Notes under the pieces: generated by a model
What the model saw: the letters and a program-made list of their open reading frames with translations, nothing else
The model's database searches: none
What the model was told of the DNA's origin: nothing
In this document: positions 17,062 to 25,560 of the stretch, piece by piece
Layout of the letters: the number at the start of each line of letters is the position of its first letter
How positions within the stretch are numbered: the stretch's first letter is position 1
Source: Ectopseudomonas khazarica
GTDB taxonomy: Bacteria > Pseudomonadota > Gammaproteobacteria > Pseudomonadales > Pseudomonadaceae
Length of the DNA stretch: 64,000 nucleotides
NCBI RefSeq assembly: GCF_004521985.1
Contig: NZ_SBHZ01000003.1
Location: 62,001-126,000 of the forward strand
Direction of reading: 5' to 3'
Translations under genes and position numbers: made by a program

Positions 17062-17882
17062 GTGCGGCCCTCCGCGATGAAGGCCTGGCATTCGCTGTTG
17101 AACAGCTCGGCGTATTCGACCATGGCCCAGTGCCCGCACTCGCTGAGCAGCACGAAACGGATACGACTGCAGGCATGCATCATGGTCTGTGCGCCGGCTA
17201 CCGGGCAGAACTTGTCGTTCATGCCCCAGAAGCCGAGGATCGGGCACTGCAGCTCAGCCAGACGTGCGCTCATGTTCGGCACCTGCATGGTCGACAGCAC
17301 GCACAGCGGCTGCTGATTGACCACCGCCACGCGCTCTTCGACCGTTTCGTCGCTGAGCAGACTGGCGTCGAACAGCTGCAGGCCGAGCAGTTTGCGCATG
17401 CCGTCGGCGTCCTTCAGCTGGCCGGCGGCGAAGGCCGCGCCCATCTTCTGGATGCCTTCCATCTGCAGGTAGTACTGTTCCTTTTCCATCAGCCCGCCGG
17501 GGGCCATCAACACCAGTCGACTGACGCGCTGCGGTTCGTCCAGGGCCAGCTTGAGAGCGATGGCACCGCCCAGGGAATTGCCGACCAGCACGCAGCGGCC
17601 GATGTCGAGCTGATCGAGCAGGCCGCTCAGAGCGGCAACGAAGAAATCCAGGGTGTACTGCGTCTCGGGCTTGTCCGAAGCACCGTACCCGGGCAGGTCG
17701 GGCACGATCACGCGGTGGCCGGCTGCGGCGAGCTGTGGGTAGTTCTGCTTGAAGTTGCTATGGCCGCTGGCACCTGGCCCGCTGCCGTGGATGAATACCA
17801 CCGGCTGACCTGCTCCCTGGTCCAGGTAATGCAGGCGCAGGCCATTCTGCAGGGTGATGTACTGTCCATTCGGCGCGGCCAT
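17058..17882 (-). CDS. Meta-cleavage product hydrolase (HsaD/TesD/BphD type)
   Basis: This 274-aa alpha/beta hydrolase cleaves carbon-carbon bonds of ring-fission products. Motifs are 'HGSGPGASGHSNFKQNYP', characteristic of the BphD/HsaD group, nucleophile S103 in 'VGNSLGGA', the acid in 'WGMNDKFCP' and the base in 'ECGHWAMVE'. In steroid degradation HsaD splits the seco-steroid formed by extradiol cleavage. It is first in the operon; an 18-bp operator (17941-17958) and an AATAAT -10-like element (17915-17920, minus strand) lie upstream. The ring-cleaving dioxygenase that would make its substrate is not in this window. Confidence 0.92.
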   Translation of the reverse strand: MAAPNGQYITLQNGLRLHYLDQGAGQPVVFIHGSGPGASGHSNFKQNYPQLAAAGHRVIVPDLPGYGASDKPETQYTLDFFVAALSGLLDQLDIGRCVLVGNSLGGAIALKLALDEPQRVSRLVLMAPGGLMEKEQYYLQMEGIQKMGAAFAAGQLKDADGMRKLLGLQLFDASLLSDETVEERVAVVNQQPLCVLSTMQVPNMSARLAELQCPILGFWGMNDKFCPVAGAQTMMHACSRIRFVLLSECGHWAMVEYAELFNSECQAFIAEGRT

Positions 17883-17940
17883 CGGCGGTTTCCTCGGCTC
17901 GTGGTAATGCCGGGATTATTTCGATGCGGCGGCGCAGCGA

Positions 17941-17958
17941 CATCGTCCGAGAGGACTA
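17941..17958 (-). promoter_or_regulatory. Steroid-cluster operator, site E
   Basis: On the minus strand: TAGTC-CTCTCG-GACGATG. The -10-like AATAATCC begins after exactly 20 intervening bases, and the hydrolase ATG is 58 bases from the site. It shares both half-sites and spacer length with the sites at 20518 and 23855. Confidence 0.7.
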
Positions 17959-18023
17959 CGACGATCCCGGATCGATTGCTGCGTTCTTCCTGTCCAGCCA
18001 TGCCCTCCTCTGCAGGCAACTCA

Positions 18024-18041
18024 CATCGTCCGCTCGGACGT
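18024..18041 (-). promoter_or_regulatory. Steroid-cluster operator, site F
   Basis: The plus strand reads CATCGTC-CGCTCG-GACGT. It is a near-palindromic copy of the cluster motif in the divergent region between the hydrolase operon and the SRPBCC gene. It could serve the SRPBCC gene on the plus strand. Confidence 0.55.
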
Positions 18042-18163
18042 GGTCGTCCAGCTTTCGTCCCCTTAGTCTCGCCAGCGATCCGGGTTCGGTGATAGCGGGC
18101 GCCTACCAGGGATGCCCTTGCCCCTCTTGCCGCACCCAGCGTAAACGACTGATGGAGTCAGCC

Positions 18164-18640
18164 ATGTCCACCACTCATGCCAGCCATACCGTCCATCTCA
18201 ACCTCTCACTGGAAAGCGCCTGGAGATTCCTCAGCGATCTCAGCCTGGCGCCTTACTACGTACCAGGGCTGACCGGTTGCTGGTTCCACCCTGGCCCGCA
18301 GCGGGGTTGTGGGGCCAGCCGCCGGGTGCAGCGTCGCTATGGTCAATGGCTGGATGAGACGGTAATCGACTGGCAGGAGGGAAAGGGTTTCGTCCTGCAT
18401 CTGCACAAGGCGGGCCGAGGGGCACCCTTCCCCTTCAGCGAGGCGCGTTTCAGCTATGCCCTGGAAGCGCACGGCAGCGGCAGCCGCATGACCCTGTGCC
18501 TGGACTATCGTCTGCGTGGCGGCCGTCTGGTGGAGCGCCTGCTGGCCAGTACTTTCGAAAGGACGGTGCAGCAGATCGGCGAATGCCTCACGGTCTACTA
18601 CGAGACGGGCGAGACGCAGAATCGAGACTTCCTTGACTGA
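18164..18640 (+). CDS. SRPBCC (START-like) family protein
   Basis: This 158-aa protein has the helix-grip pattern of polyketide-cyclase/START-like proteins: 'HTVHLNLSLESAWRFLSDL' at the start and a long C-terminal helix 'RLVERLLASTFERTVQQIGE'. Such folds bind hydrophobic ligands, and steroids are a plausible one here. The ATG at 18164 has GGAG six bases upstream; an in-frame ATG four codons earlier is an alternative. It is a single-gene unit divergent from the meta-cleavage operon and shares its operator region. No catalytic residues are evident. Confidence 0.75.
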   Translation: MSTTHASHTVHLNLSLESAWRFLSDLSLAPYYVPGLTGCWFHPGPQRGCGASRRVQRRYGQWLDETVIDWQEGKGFVLHLHKAGRGAPFPFSEARFSYALEAHGSGSRMTLCLDYRLRGGRLVERLLASTFERTVQQIGECLTVYYETGETQNRDFLD

Positions 18641-18704
18641 ACGCGAGGAGCTGGCCGCTGAATGCTGCGGTCTGCATTCGTCGTCTCACGGTCCCTGCAA
18701 GCAC

Positions 18705-19079
18705 TCAGCGAAGCTCGAGATTGTCCACCCCCCAGTAGGCCTTCATCGACTGGAAGCGACCGTCCTCGTTGAACTCCATCACGTCGATCACCCTGATGGT
18801 GCAGGGTTGGCCATCCCACTCCAGCTCGATGCAAAACGGCATCGCCGCGCAGTTGCCAGCCACCCGCACCGGGCCGGTGAGATGCGCATGAACTTTGTTG
18901 CGGCCAAGTCCCTTGTGGTAGAAACGCTCGATCGCTGTGCGTCCGATCAGGGGCGGCGTGCCCACCGGGTCCTCGACGCGCGCGTCGTCGGCATAGAGTG
19001 CAAGGATGCCATCGACGTCACCCGCATCGACCAACTCGATATAACGCTGCATCGCCGCGCGCATTGCTTCGGCCGTCAT
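18705..19079 (-). CDS. Steroid delta-isomerase (ketosteroid isomerase)
   Basis: This 124-aa protein of the SnoaL/NTF2-like fold moves the double bond of 3-oxo-delta5-steroids to delta4. All catalytic residues known from Comamonas and P. putida enzymes are present at matching positions: Y13 ('QRYIELVDAGD'), D37 in 'VEDPVG' and D99 in 'VIDVMEF'. The ATG at 19079 is preferred, nine bases after GGAGG; a GTG two codons earlier would sit too close. It follows the luciferase-type monooxygenase gene on the same strand after a 165-base gap, so they may share a transcript. Confidence 0.92.
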   Translation of the reverse strand: MTAEAMRAAMQRYIELVDAGDVDGILALYADDARVEDPVGTPPLIGRTAIERFYHKGLGRNKVHAHLTGPVRVAGNCAAMPFCIELEWDGQPCTIRVIDVMEFNEDGRFQSMKAYWGVDNLELR

Positions 19080-19244
19080 CTCCACTCACCTCCGACAGGG
19101 CGACGGCAGCAGAGCGCCGTCGGTAGACCTTTCACCATCAGTCAGAAACGACCGCATCGCCCTGCCCCAGAGGCTCGAGGCATCGATGCAGCCGTCAGCC
19201 AGTGATGGGCCGGATGGCCCACCGCCATGCCCAGCTCAGCGGTC

Positions 19245-20372
19245 CTACTGTTGCCTGCTGCGGAAGTACGGGATGACTTTCTCGCCGATGTTCTTCAGCG
19301 TTTCCAGCTGCGCCCAGTTCGGTACCGTGCCCATCTGGCAGATGAACAGGATCTCGTCGGCCCCCGCATCGATCAGGCGCTGCACGTAACCGATGCAGTC
19401 CTCGACCGTGCCATAGGCATGGTTCGGGTTGAGCATGCTCATGGCCGGATCGGAGAAATCCACCGTGACGGTTTCCGAGGCGAAGTTGGACTTGATGATG
19501 TCCTGGCCGCTGCCGTCGTGCACCACGTCTTCCGTCCACTGCGCCGGGTCCGGACGGGCACCACCGCCGTACCAGTAACCCAGCGACTCCATGAAGTAGC
19601 GTTGCCCGCGGATACCGATCTTGCGCGCCGTCGCGTTGTCGTCGAGAACGATGGCCGGGCATAGTGCGGCGATATGACGATTGGGGCGAAAGCCCACCTG
19701 GTCCTTCTCTTCCCGCTGGTCCCAGGCCTCGTGATACACGGCGACCTTCTTGGCGATCTCCTCGGGGCCGCCGAAACCCAGCACCAGCGCTCCCATGCCC
19801 CGGCCACCCGCACGCTTCAGGCTCTCGGTATTGGTGCAGGCCAGGTACATCGGTGGGTGCGGATCCTGATAGGGCTTGGGATGAATCGGCCGCCTGGGTA
19901 TCTGCACGAAGTCGCCGTGATGCTCGATTTCGTCGCGCACGAACATCTTCGGAATCAGGTACATCGCCTCGTCTATCTGTGGCTGCAGGCTGGCCAGGTC
20001 GTAGCCGAAGGTGCCCGCCTCCTGCTCTGTGCCACCCTTGCCCACGCCGAAGTGCACACGGCCCTTGGACAGCAGGTCGAGGGTGGCGATGCGCTCCGCG
20101 ACCTTCACCGGGTGATTCATGGCCGGAGGCAGGCACACCACACCATGACCGATGCCGATACGTTCGGTCTTGCCTGCGACGAACGCCAGCACGGTTTCAG
20201 GAGCGGACATGTGCGAGTAGTTGGTCAGCGCGGTGTGCTCCACGCACCAGAAGGTATCGAAACCGAGCTTGTCGGCCAGCACCGCATGCTCGACGGTTTC
20301 GTCGAAGATGCGACGGTCCCCTTCGCGGCTGGCGTCAACCGTCTGGGCCTCGTAGATCAGGGAGAATTTCAT
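19245..20372 (-). CDS. LLM-class flavin-dependent oxidoreductase (luciferase-like)
   Basis: This 375-aa TIM-barrel protein belongs to the bacterial luciferase-like monooxygenase superfamily, using reduced FMN and O2. Typical elements are 'LADKLGFDTFWCVEHT', 'RIGIGHGVVCLPPAMNHPV', 'LDLLSKGRVHFGVGKGG' and 'DPHPPMYLACTNTESL'. A flavin reductase gene lies divergently 223 bases away and could supply reduced flavin. A hydroxylation or Baeyer-Villiger step on a steroid intermediate is inferred from context; the substrate is unknown. The ATG at 20372 begins MKFSLIYEAQ, the usual LLM start. Confidence 0.88.
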   Translation of the reverse strand: MKFSLIYEAQTVDASREGDRRIFDETVEHAVLADKLGFDTFWCVEHTALTNYSHMSAPETVLAFVAGKTERIGIGHGVVCLPPAMNHPVKVAERIATLDLLSKGRVHFGVGKGGTEQEAGTFGYDLASLQPQIDEAMYLIPKMFVRDEIEHHGDFVQIPRRPIHPKPYQDPHPPMYLACTNTESLKRAGGRGMGALVLGFGGPEEIAKKVAVYHEAWDQREEKDQVGFRPNRHIAALCPAIVLDDNATARKIGIRGQRYFMESLGYWYGGGARPDPAQWTEDVVHDGSGQDIIKSNFASETVTVDFSDPAMSMLNPNHAYGTVEDCIGYVQRLIDAGADEILFICQMGTVPNWAQLETLKNIGEKVIPYFRSRQQ

Positions 20373-20517
20373 GGTGGTTCCTTGTACTTGTAGGTCTCAG
20401 GGAGCTGTCGGCGACCGCTTCGCGTGCCTTGTCCGCATGGTCGGAGATCACCTGCCCAGCTGAATCCCACAAACGGACTATTGGCTGCCCGTCACTGGCT
20501 CCGGTACCGAAGGCACC

Positions 20518-20535
20518 TAGTCTCCTCGGACGATG
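20518..20535 (+). promoter_or_regulatory. Steroid-cluster operator, site A
   Basis: TAGTC-TCCTCG-GACGATG, with a -10-like AAGAAT at 20556-20561 (20 bases after the site) and the flavin reductase ATG 60 bases downstream. The flanks extend the similarity to site B, with TGCCC after GACGATG plus one or two bases. It also lies 145 bases from the divergent LLM gene. Confidence 0.7.
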
Positions 20536-20595
20536 CTGCCCATGACCTCCCGGGCAAGAATCCGTCGCACTGCCAAACACTCGGAGGCCCGTGCG

Positions 20596-21105
20596 ATGAA
20601 CGACACCCCACTGAAGGACGACATGCTCCAGGCCATGCGCCGCCTGGCCAAGTCAGTGACCATCATCACCACCAGCAACGGCCAGCAACGCTTCGCGATG
20701 TCGGCCACGGCAGTGGATTCGCTGTCCACCGAGCCACCGTCGCTGCTGATCTGCGTGAACAAGACCGCCTCGTTGCACGCGGTCCTGGATGCCGGCGCGG
20801 ACTTCTGCGTGAACATCCTTGGTCTGCAGCAGGAAGAGCTGTCGCACCTGTGCAGTGGCCCGATCAAGGGCGAGGCCCGCTTCCAGCGCGGCGACTGGAG
20901 ACAGAGCGAGGACGGCATTCCCTATCTGGCCGACGCCCAGTCGGCGATCCTCTGCCAGCAGGACGGCAAGTTCAGCTATGGCACCCACAGCATCTTCATC
21001 GGGCGTATTCGCCAGATTCACAACAGCGAGGAGATCACCCCGCTGGTCTACCTGAACGGTGCCTACACCACGACCGCCGCGACACCCTTGGCGGTGGCCG
21101 GCTAA
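20596..21105 (+). CDS. Flavin reductase family protein
   Basis: This 169-aa protein of the HpaC/HsaB-like FMN-binding split-barrel family supplies reduced flavin to a two-component monooxygenase. Features are 'LAKSVTIITTSNG', 'AMSATAVDSLSTEPPSLLICVN' and 'FCVNILGLQQEELSHL', with a C-terminal 'FIGRIRQI' segment. The ATG at 20596 is preceded by GGAGG, and operator site A lies 60 bases upstream. The likely partner is the divergent LLM monooxygenase, or an HsaA-type oxygenase outside the window. It is followed 9 bases later by the KstD-like gene. Confidence 0.9.
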   Translation: MNDTPLKDDMLQAMRRLAKSVTIITTSNGQQRFAMSATAVDSLSTEPPSLLICVNKTASLHAVLDAGADFCVNILGLQQEELSHLCSGPIKGEARFQRGDWRQSEDGIPYLADAQSAILCQQDGKFSYGTHSIFIGRIRQIHNSEEITPLVYLNGAYTTTAATPLAVAG

Positions 21106-21114
21106 GGCACAGGC

Positions 21115-22779
21115 ATGGAGGGCATGCAGGCACTGCGCGTGAGCAGCGCAGCCCAGCTCGACTGGAGCGAGCGCTGCGGGTTGCTGGTGGTCGGCTTTGG
21201 CGCGGCTGGCGCCAGCGCAGCCATCGAGGCGGCCGAGCGTGGCCTGCGGGTCATGGCCCTCGACCGCTACGCCGGTGGCGGTGCCAGCGCGCTGAGTGGT
21301 GGCGTGGTGTACGCCGGGGGCGGCACGCCCTACCAGCAGCAAGCCGGCTACCAGGACAGCCCCGAGGCGATGTTCGCCTACCTGCGTCAGGAGGTCGGCG
21401 ACGCGGTGAGCGAGGCGACCCTGCGTGATTTCTGCCTGCACAGCTGCGAACAGTTGGCCTGGCTGGAGCGCCAGGGCGTGGCCTTCGAGGCCAGCATGCC
21501 ACCACACAAGACTTCCTACCCCAGCGACCAGTACTACCTCTATTACTCGGGCAACGAAACCCTGGCCGACTATGCGCGCCATGCCTCGCCAGCTCCGCGC
21601 GGCCATCGGGCCAAGGGCGAGGGCCTGTCTGGCGCCGTGCTCTATGCCGCCCTGGCAGCCAGCGCGCAGCGCGTCGGCGTACGTCTGTACCGCCAGTGCC
21701 AGGCACGCCGGCTGGTACTGGATGCAAACGATCGGGTGATCGGTGTCGAGGCCTGGCAGCTTGCCGCCGGCAGCCCGGCTGCACATCGTCACGCGCGCCT
21801 GTCTCGCTGGGCCCAGGCGCTGCACATGTATGCCCCCGTGTTGGCCGAGCGCCTGCGCGCGCGGGCGAGAAAGATCGAGCAGGCACATGCCGAGCGCCGC
21901 CTGATCCGGGCGGAACGCGGGGTCCTGCTCAGTGCGGGTGGTTTCGTGCTCAATCGCGAGATGGTCCAGCGACACGCCCCCGCCTACCTGGCCGGGCTGC
22001 CGCTGGGCGGCGCCGGTTGCGACGGCAGTGGTATCAACCTGGGCCGCAGTGCTGGTGGCTCGACGGCGCGCATGGACAGGATCAGCGCCTGGCGCTTCAT
22101 CAATCCGCCACAGGCGTGGGCTCAGGGCATGATCGTCAACGCACGTGGTCAGCGCTACTGCAACGAAGAGGCGTATGGCGCCAAGCTCGGGCATCTCATG
22201 GTCGAGGAGCATGGCGGGCGCGCCTTTCTCATCCTCAACCACGACCTCGTCTGCAAGGCACTGCGCCAGGTTGGCCCAGGACGGGTCTGGCAGTTCCAGC
22301 GCCTGCCCGTACTGCTCAATCTGCTGTGCAATGCCAAACGCGCCCATACCCTCGAACGCCTGGGCGCACGCTGTGGGCTGCCCGAGCGTGAGCTCAAGGC
22401 CAGCCTGGAGGCCTACAACGCTACGGCCCGGGGTGAACGTGCCGATGCGTTCGGCAAGTCGCCAGCCATGCTCGCTGACCTGAGCAAAGGCCCCTGGTAC
22501 GCCCTGGATCTTTCCTTCGCCTGCCGCCTGTTCCCCTGCCCGACCATCAGCCTGGGTGGCTTGCGGGTATGCGAGACCAGTGGCCGTGTTCTGGACGACA
22601 ACGGGGTGGCCATTGCCGGTCTGTACAGCGCCGGCCGCAACGCGGTGGGCGTCGCCTCCAACCTGTATGTTTCCGGCCTCTCGCTGGCCGACTGCATCTA
22701 TTCCGGCCGGCGTGCCGCCGCACACATGGCGACCACGGTCACCCAGCAAGCCCAGTACCCCCCAAGGAGAACGACATGA
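21115..22779 (+). CDS. FAD-dependent 3-ketosteroid dehydrogenase-like protein (KstD/Kst4D family)
   Basis: This 554-aa flavoprotein belongs to the succinate dehydrogenase/fumarate reductase-like group that includes 3-ketosteroid delta1- and delta4(5alpha)-dehydrogenases. The FAD motif is 'LLVVGFGAAGASAAIEAAE', followed by 'GGGASALSGGVVYAGGGT'. The C-terminal 'GLYSAGRNAVGVASNLYVSG' with 'LSLADCIYSGRRAA' resembles the delta4(5alpha) type at least as much as KstD. The central insert 'RLRARARKIEQAHAERR' is unusually Arg-rich. The stop overlaps the next gene's ATG (ATGA). The exact bond oxidised cannot be settled from sequence. Confidence 0.83.
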   Translation: MEGMQALRVSSAAQLDWSERCGLLVVGFGAAGASAAIEAAERGLRVMALDRYAGGGASALSGGVVYAGGGTPYQQQAGYQDSPEAMFAYLRQEVGDAVSEATLRDFCLHSCEQLAWLERQGVAFEASMPPHKTSYPSDQYYLYYSGNETLADYARHASPAPRGHRAKGEGLSGAVLYAALAASAQRVGVRLYRQCQARRLVLDANDRVIGVEAWQLAAGSPAAHRHARLSRWAQALHMYAPVLAERLRARARKIEQAHAERRLIRAERGVLLSAGGFVLNREMVQRHAPAYLAGLPLGGAGCDGSGINLGRSAGGSTARMDRISAWRFINPPQAWAQGMIVNARGQRYCNEEAYGAKLGHLMVEEHGGRAFLILNHDLVCKALRQVGPGRVWQFQRLPVLLNLLCNAKRAHTLERLGARCGLPERELKASLEAYNATARGERADAFGKSPAMLADLSKGPWYALDLSFACRLFPCPTISLGGLRVCETSGRVLDDNGVAIAGLYSAGRNAVGVASNLYVSGLSLADCIYSGRRAAAHMATTVTQQAQYPPRRTT

Positions 22780-23531
22780 ACCGAGTCCAAGGCAAAGTCT
22801 GCCTGATCACGGGTGCCGCCAGCGGCGTAGGCCGTGAAGATGCCCTGTTGCTGGCCAGCCAGGGCGCCAAGGTGGTGCTCACCGACCTCAATGAGGAGGC
22901 CGGCCGCTCGGTCGCCACCGAGATCGGTGATGACGCACTGTTCGTGCGCCAGGACATCGCCAGCGAGGCCGACTGGCAGCACGTCATCAAGTGCACCCTG
23001 GAGCGCTTCGGGCGCCTCGACGTGCTGGTCAACAATGCAGCGATCCTCCTGCTGGGCAGCATCGAGGACACCAGCCTGGAGCAATGGCAGCGGGTGCAGA
23101 AGATCAACAGCGACGGCTACTTCCTCGGCTGCAAGTATGCGATCGCGGCGATGAAGGCGAGCGGGGGTGGCTCCATTGTCAACATGTCCTCGGTCGCGGC
23201 GCTGGGTGCCCTGCCCATGTTCTGTGCCTACTCGGCGTCGAAGGGCGCAGTGGCGGCCATGACCCGTGCCATTGCCCTGCACTGCAAGCAGCAGGGTTAC
23301 CGCATCCGCGTCAACAGCGTGCATCCGGACGGGATCAACACACCGATGACCCAGGCGCTCGCCGGTGGTCAGCCGATTCCCCAGGAGGTGCTGGATGCGG
23401 ACCCGATGAACCGCATGGCCGCGCCGCGCGACATCGCCAACGTGGTGCTGTTTCTCGCCAGCGACGAGTCACGCTTCATCAACGGCGCCGAGATTCGCGT
23501 CGACAACGGGCAGCTGATCAGCGCTCTTTGA
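22776..23531 (+). CDS. Short-chain dehydrogenase, 3beta/17beta-hydroxysteroid dehydrogenase-like
   Basis: This 251-aa classical SDR closely resembles the Comamonas testosteroni 3beta/17beta-hydroxysteroid dehydrogenase. It has the cofactor motif TGAASGVGR and D37, favouring NAD(H). It also has 'VLVNNAAILLLGSIEDT', N111, S139, Y152 and K156 (YSASK), and 'IRVNSVHPDGINTPM', where the HPDG turn is shared with that enzyme. It oxidises steroid hydroxyls to ketones, feeding KstD-like and isomerase steps. AAGGAGA precedes the ATG, and the four-base overlap with the upstream gene shows coupled translation. Confidence 0.9.
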   Translation: MNRVQGKVCLITGAASGVGREDALLLASQGAKVVLTDLNEEAGRSVATEIGDDALFVRQDIASEADWQHVIKCTLERFGRLDVLVNNAAILLLGSIEDTSLEQWQRVQKINSDGYFLGCKYAIAAMKASGGGSIVNMSSVAALGALPMFCAYSASKGAVAAMTRAIALHCKQQGYRIRVNSVHPDGINTPMTQALAGGQPIPQEVLDADPMNRMAAPRDIANVVLFLASDESRFINGAEIRVDNGQLISAL

Positions 23532-23854
23532 CGCGACCTACCTGCACGGGGCGGTCCTCAGCAACGCAGCCGTCGGTTGCTCGACATGCACCTCAACGGC
23601 TGCCTGCCTAGCTGCCGCACGGCGCAACCATCGCGGTCGGCCGAGCGTTCTGAATCTCACGCCAGTCTGCAAATCGGTCCAGCGAGGCCAAGTCGTGCGT
23701 TCTGGAGCGCCGGCCAACCTGCGCGCCCCTGTTGCTGACGCTGCGGCGGTGTCCGGGTGTGGGCGTGCGCTCCCTTTCCGTCATTCATGTGCTGGAAACG
23801 CGTCAGCAACCCCGTGGCAGCTGCCGGCAGCGGCCGCAGGCCGTGCATTCAGGT
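23532..23854. other. Intergenic region without a recognisable gene
   Basis: 323 bases between the SDR stop and operator site B. I see no credible open reading frame with a ribosome site and no clear terminator. The stretch is GC-rich with short imperfect inverted repeats such as CTGCCGGCAG near 23821. Confidence 0.5.
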
Positions 23855-23872
23855 TAGTCTGCTTGGACGATG
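23855..23872 (+). promoter_or_regulatory. Steroid-cluster operator, site B
   Basis: TAGTC-TGCTTG-GACGATG, followed by TTGCCC. A possible -10 (CATAGT, 23893-23898) starts after 20 bases. The DUF1302 gene ATG is 93 bases downstream. Confidence 0.7.
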
Positions 23873-23965
23873 TTGCCCCCGATGCGCGATTTCATAGTGG
23901 CACCTGGCTGTATCCCCTTCACCCGAGATGCTGGTCGGGGTCAACCGACCGCCAACGAGGACAAG

Positions 23966-25540
23966 ATGATAAAAACAACAAGCGCCTTGCGACCACTACA
24001 CGTCTCCATCCAACTGGCCACTCTGGCGCTGGCGGGTCAGGCTCACGCCCTGACCTTCCAGCCCAGCGAAGACCTGAGTATTGATCTGGACACCACCCTG
24101 TCCTACAGCCTGGCCTGGCGGGTCGAGGACCGCGACGACAAGTTGCTGGCCAATGTCGACGGCAATGACGGTAACAACGCCTTCGACAAAGGCAGCCTGA
24201 TCAACAACCGGATCAGCTTTGTCACCGAGGCCAACTTCAACTGGCGCCAGGACTACGGCGTGTTCCTGCGTGCGACGGGCTTCTACGACAACGTCTACGA
24301 CCAGAGCAACGACAACGGTACGGGCACCTCCAACTGCTTCGCGGGTGGCCGCTGCTCCCGCCCGAACCGTTTCTCCGACGATACCGTCGACCAGCATCGC
24401 GAAGACCTGCGCATGCTCGACGCCTACGTCTATGGCAACTGGCGCGTCGCCGGCCACAACCTCAACCTGCGCGTCGGCGATCAGGTCGTGAGCTGGGGCG
24501 AGAGCATGTTCTACCCAGGGATTTCCGGTGCTCAGAGCCCGGTCGATGCGACCAAGTCCACCACCCCGGGGGTGGAGGTCAAGGAGATTCTCCTGCCGGT
24601 CGGTCAGGTGTTCGGCCAGATCAACCTGACCGATGCACTCAACCTGCAGGCGTACTATCAGTACAAATGGGAAAAGACCGAGCTGTTCGGGGTCGGCAGC
24701 TACTTCTCCAGCACCGACTACATCGACGAAGGTGGATTCAACGATGCCTCGGGCTTCCTCACGCGTCTCGACGACGAGGAGCCGAGCGACAGCGGTCAGT
24801 ACGGCGTGGCGCTGACCTACACCGCCGAATCGCTGAACAACACCGAGTTCGGCCTTTACTACGTGCGCTTCCACGACAAGCAACCATCGCTGGATTTCCG
24901 TCCCTCGCTCACTGGCCACTACCAGGTGCGCTACTTCGACGACATCGACCTGTATGGCGTGAGCTTCGCCACCAACATCGGCGACGCCAGCATTGCAGGC
25001 GAGGTCAGCTATCGCGATGGCCAGTCGGTGATGGTCGACGATCTGTTCTCCACGCCGGTACGGGGCAAGACGCTGCAGAGCCAGTTGTCGACCGTGTACG
25101 TGTTCGGTCCGACCCGCTTCGCCGACAACATCACCCTGGCAGGTGAAGTGGTGCACATCCACGTGCTGGATAACGACACCTCGGAACCGATCGAACTGTT
25201 CCCGGGTTTCATCCTGCCCGGCTCCAGCTCCGACAGCCTGGCCCTGGACCGAGACGCCTGGGGTTATACCGTGCAGGTGACGCTCGACTACAACAACGTC
25301 TTCAGCGGCTGGGACATGTCCGTGCCCATTACCTTCAGCAGCGCTGCCAATGGCGACAGTGCGATCAACGGTGCCATCAACGACGGCGCCCACGACAACC
25401 GTTTCAGTATCGGCTCCTCCTGGCGCTACCTCGACAACTTCACCGTAGAAGCGCGCTACAACGCCTATCTGGGCAACCCCAACAACACCGGCCTGGCCGA
25501 CCGCGACAACGTCGCCCTGAACTTCAAGTACCGCTTCTGA
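23966..25540 (+). CDS. DUF1302 family outer-membrane beta-barrel-like protein
   Basis: This 524-aa exported protein has a signal peptide ending near 'LALAGQAHA' (residue 28). The mature part alternates amphipathic strands and acidic loops and ends in 'RDNVALNFKYRF', an outer-membrane-type C-terminal aromatic. DUF1302 proteins occur paired with DUF1329 proteins in clusters for hydrophobic substrates. Transport or surface handling of the steroid is inferred, not shown. The start at 23966 has GAGG upstream and gives the signal peptide directly. DUF1329 follows after 20 bases. Confidence 0.85.
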   Translation: MIKTTSALRPLHVSIQLATLALAGQAHALTFQPSEDLSIDLDTTLSYSLAWRVEDRDDKLLANVDGNDGNNAFDKGSLINNRISFVTEANFNWRQDYGVFLRATGFYDNVYDQSNDNGTGTSNCFAGGRCSRPNRFSDDTVDQHREDLRMLDAYVYGNWRVAGHNLNLRVGDQVVSWGESMFYPGISGAQSPVDATKSTTPGVEVKEILLPVGQVFGQINLTDALNLQAYYQYKWEKTELFGVGSYFSSTDYIDEGGFNDASGFLTRLDDEEPSDSGQYGVALTYTAESLNNTEFGLYYVRFHDKQPSLDFRPSLTGHYQVRYFDDIDLYGVSFATNIGDASIAGEVSYRDGQSVMVDDLFSTPVRGKTLQSQLSTVYVFGPTRFADNITLAGEVVHIHVLDNDTSEPIELFPGFILPGSSSDSLALDRDAWGYTVQVTLDYNNVFSGWDMSVPITFSSAANGDSAINGAINDGAHDNRFSIGSSWRYLDNFTVEARYNAYLGNPNNTGLADRDNVALNFKYRF

Positions 25541-25560
25541 GCCGGACGGAGGAGAACCCC

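Noticed and set aside
18064..18081. TAGTC-TCGCCA-GCGATCC as another steroid-cluster operator
   Set aside because: Only the TAGTC half matches; the second half lacks GACGA, so it is below the level of the accepted sites.
20476..20493. GACTA half-site near 20476 as a separate operator for the LLM gene
   Set aside because: The partner half-site is absent; site A at 20518 is close enough to serve both directions.
20653..22749. A 698-codon open frame on the minus strand across the flavin reductase and KstD-like genes
   Set aside because: It is a shadow of GC-rich codon use in two well supported plus-strand genes; no family resemblance and no ribosome site.
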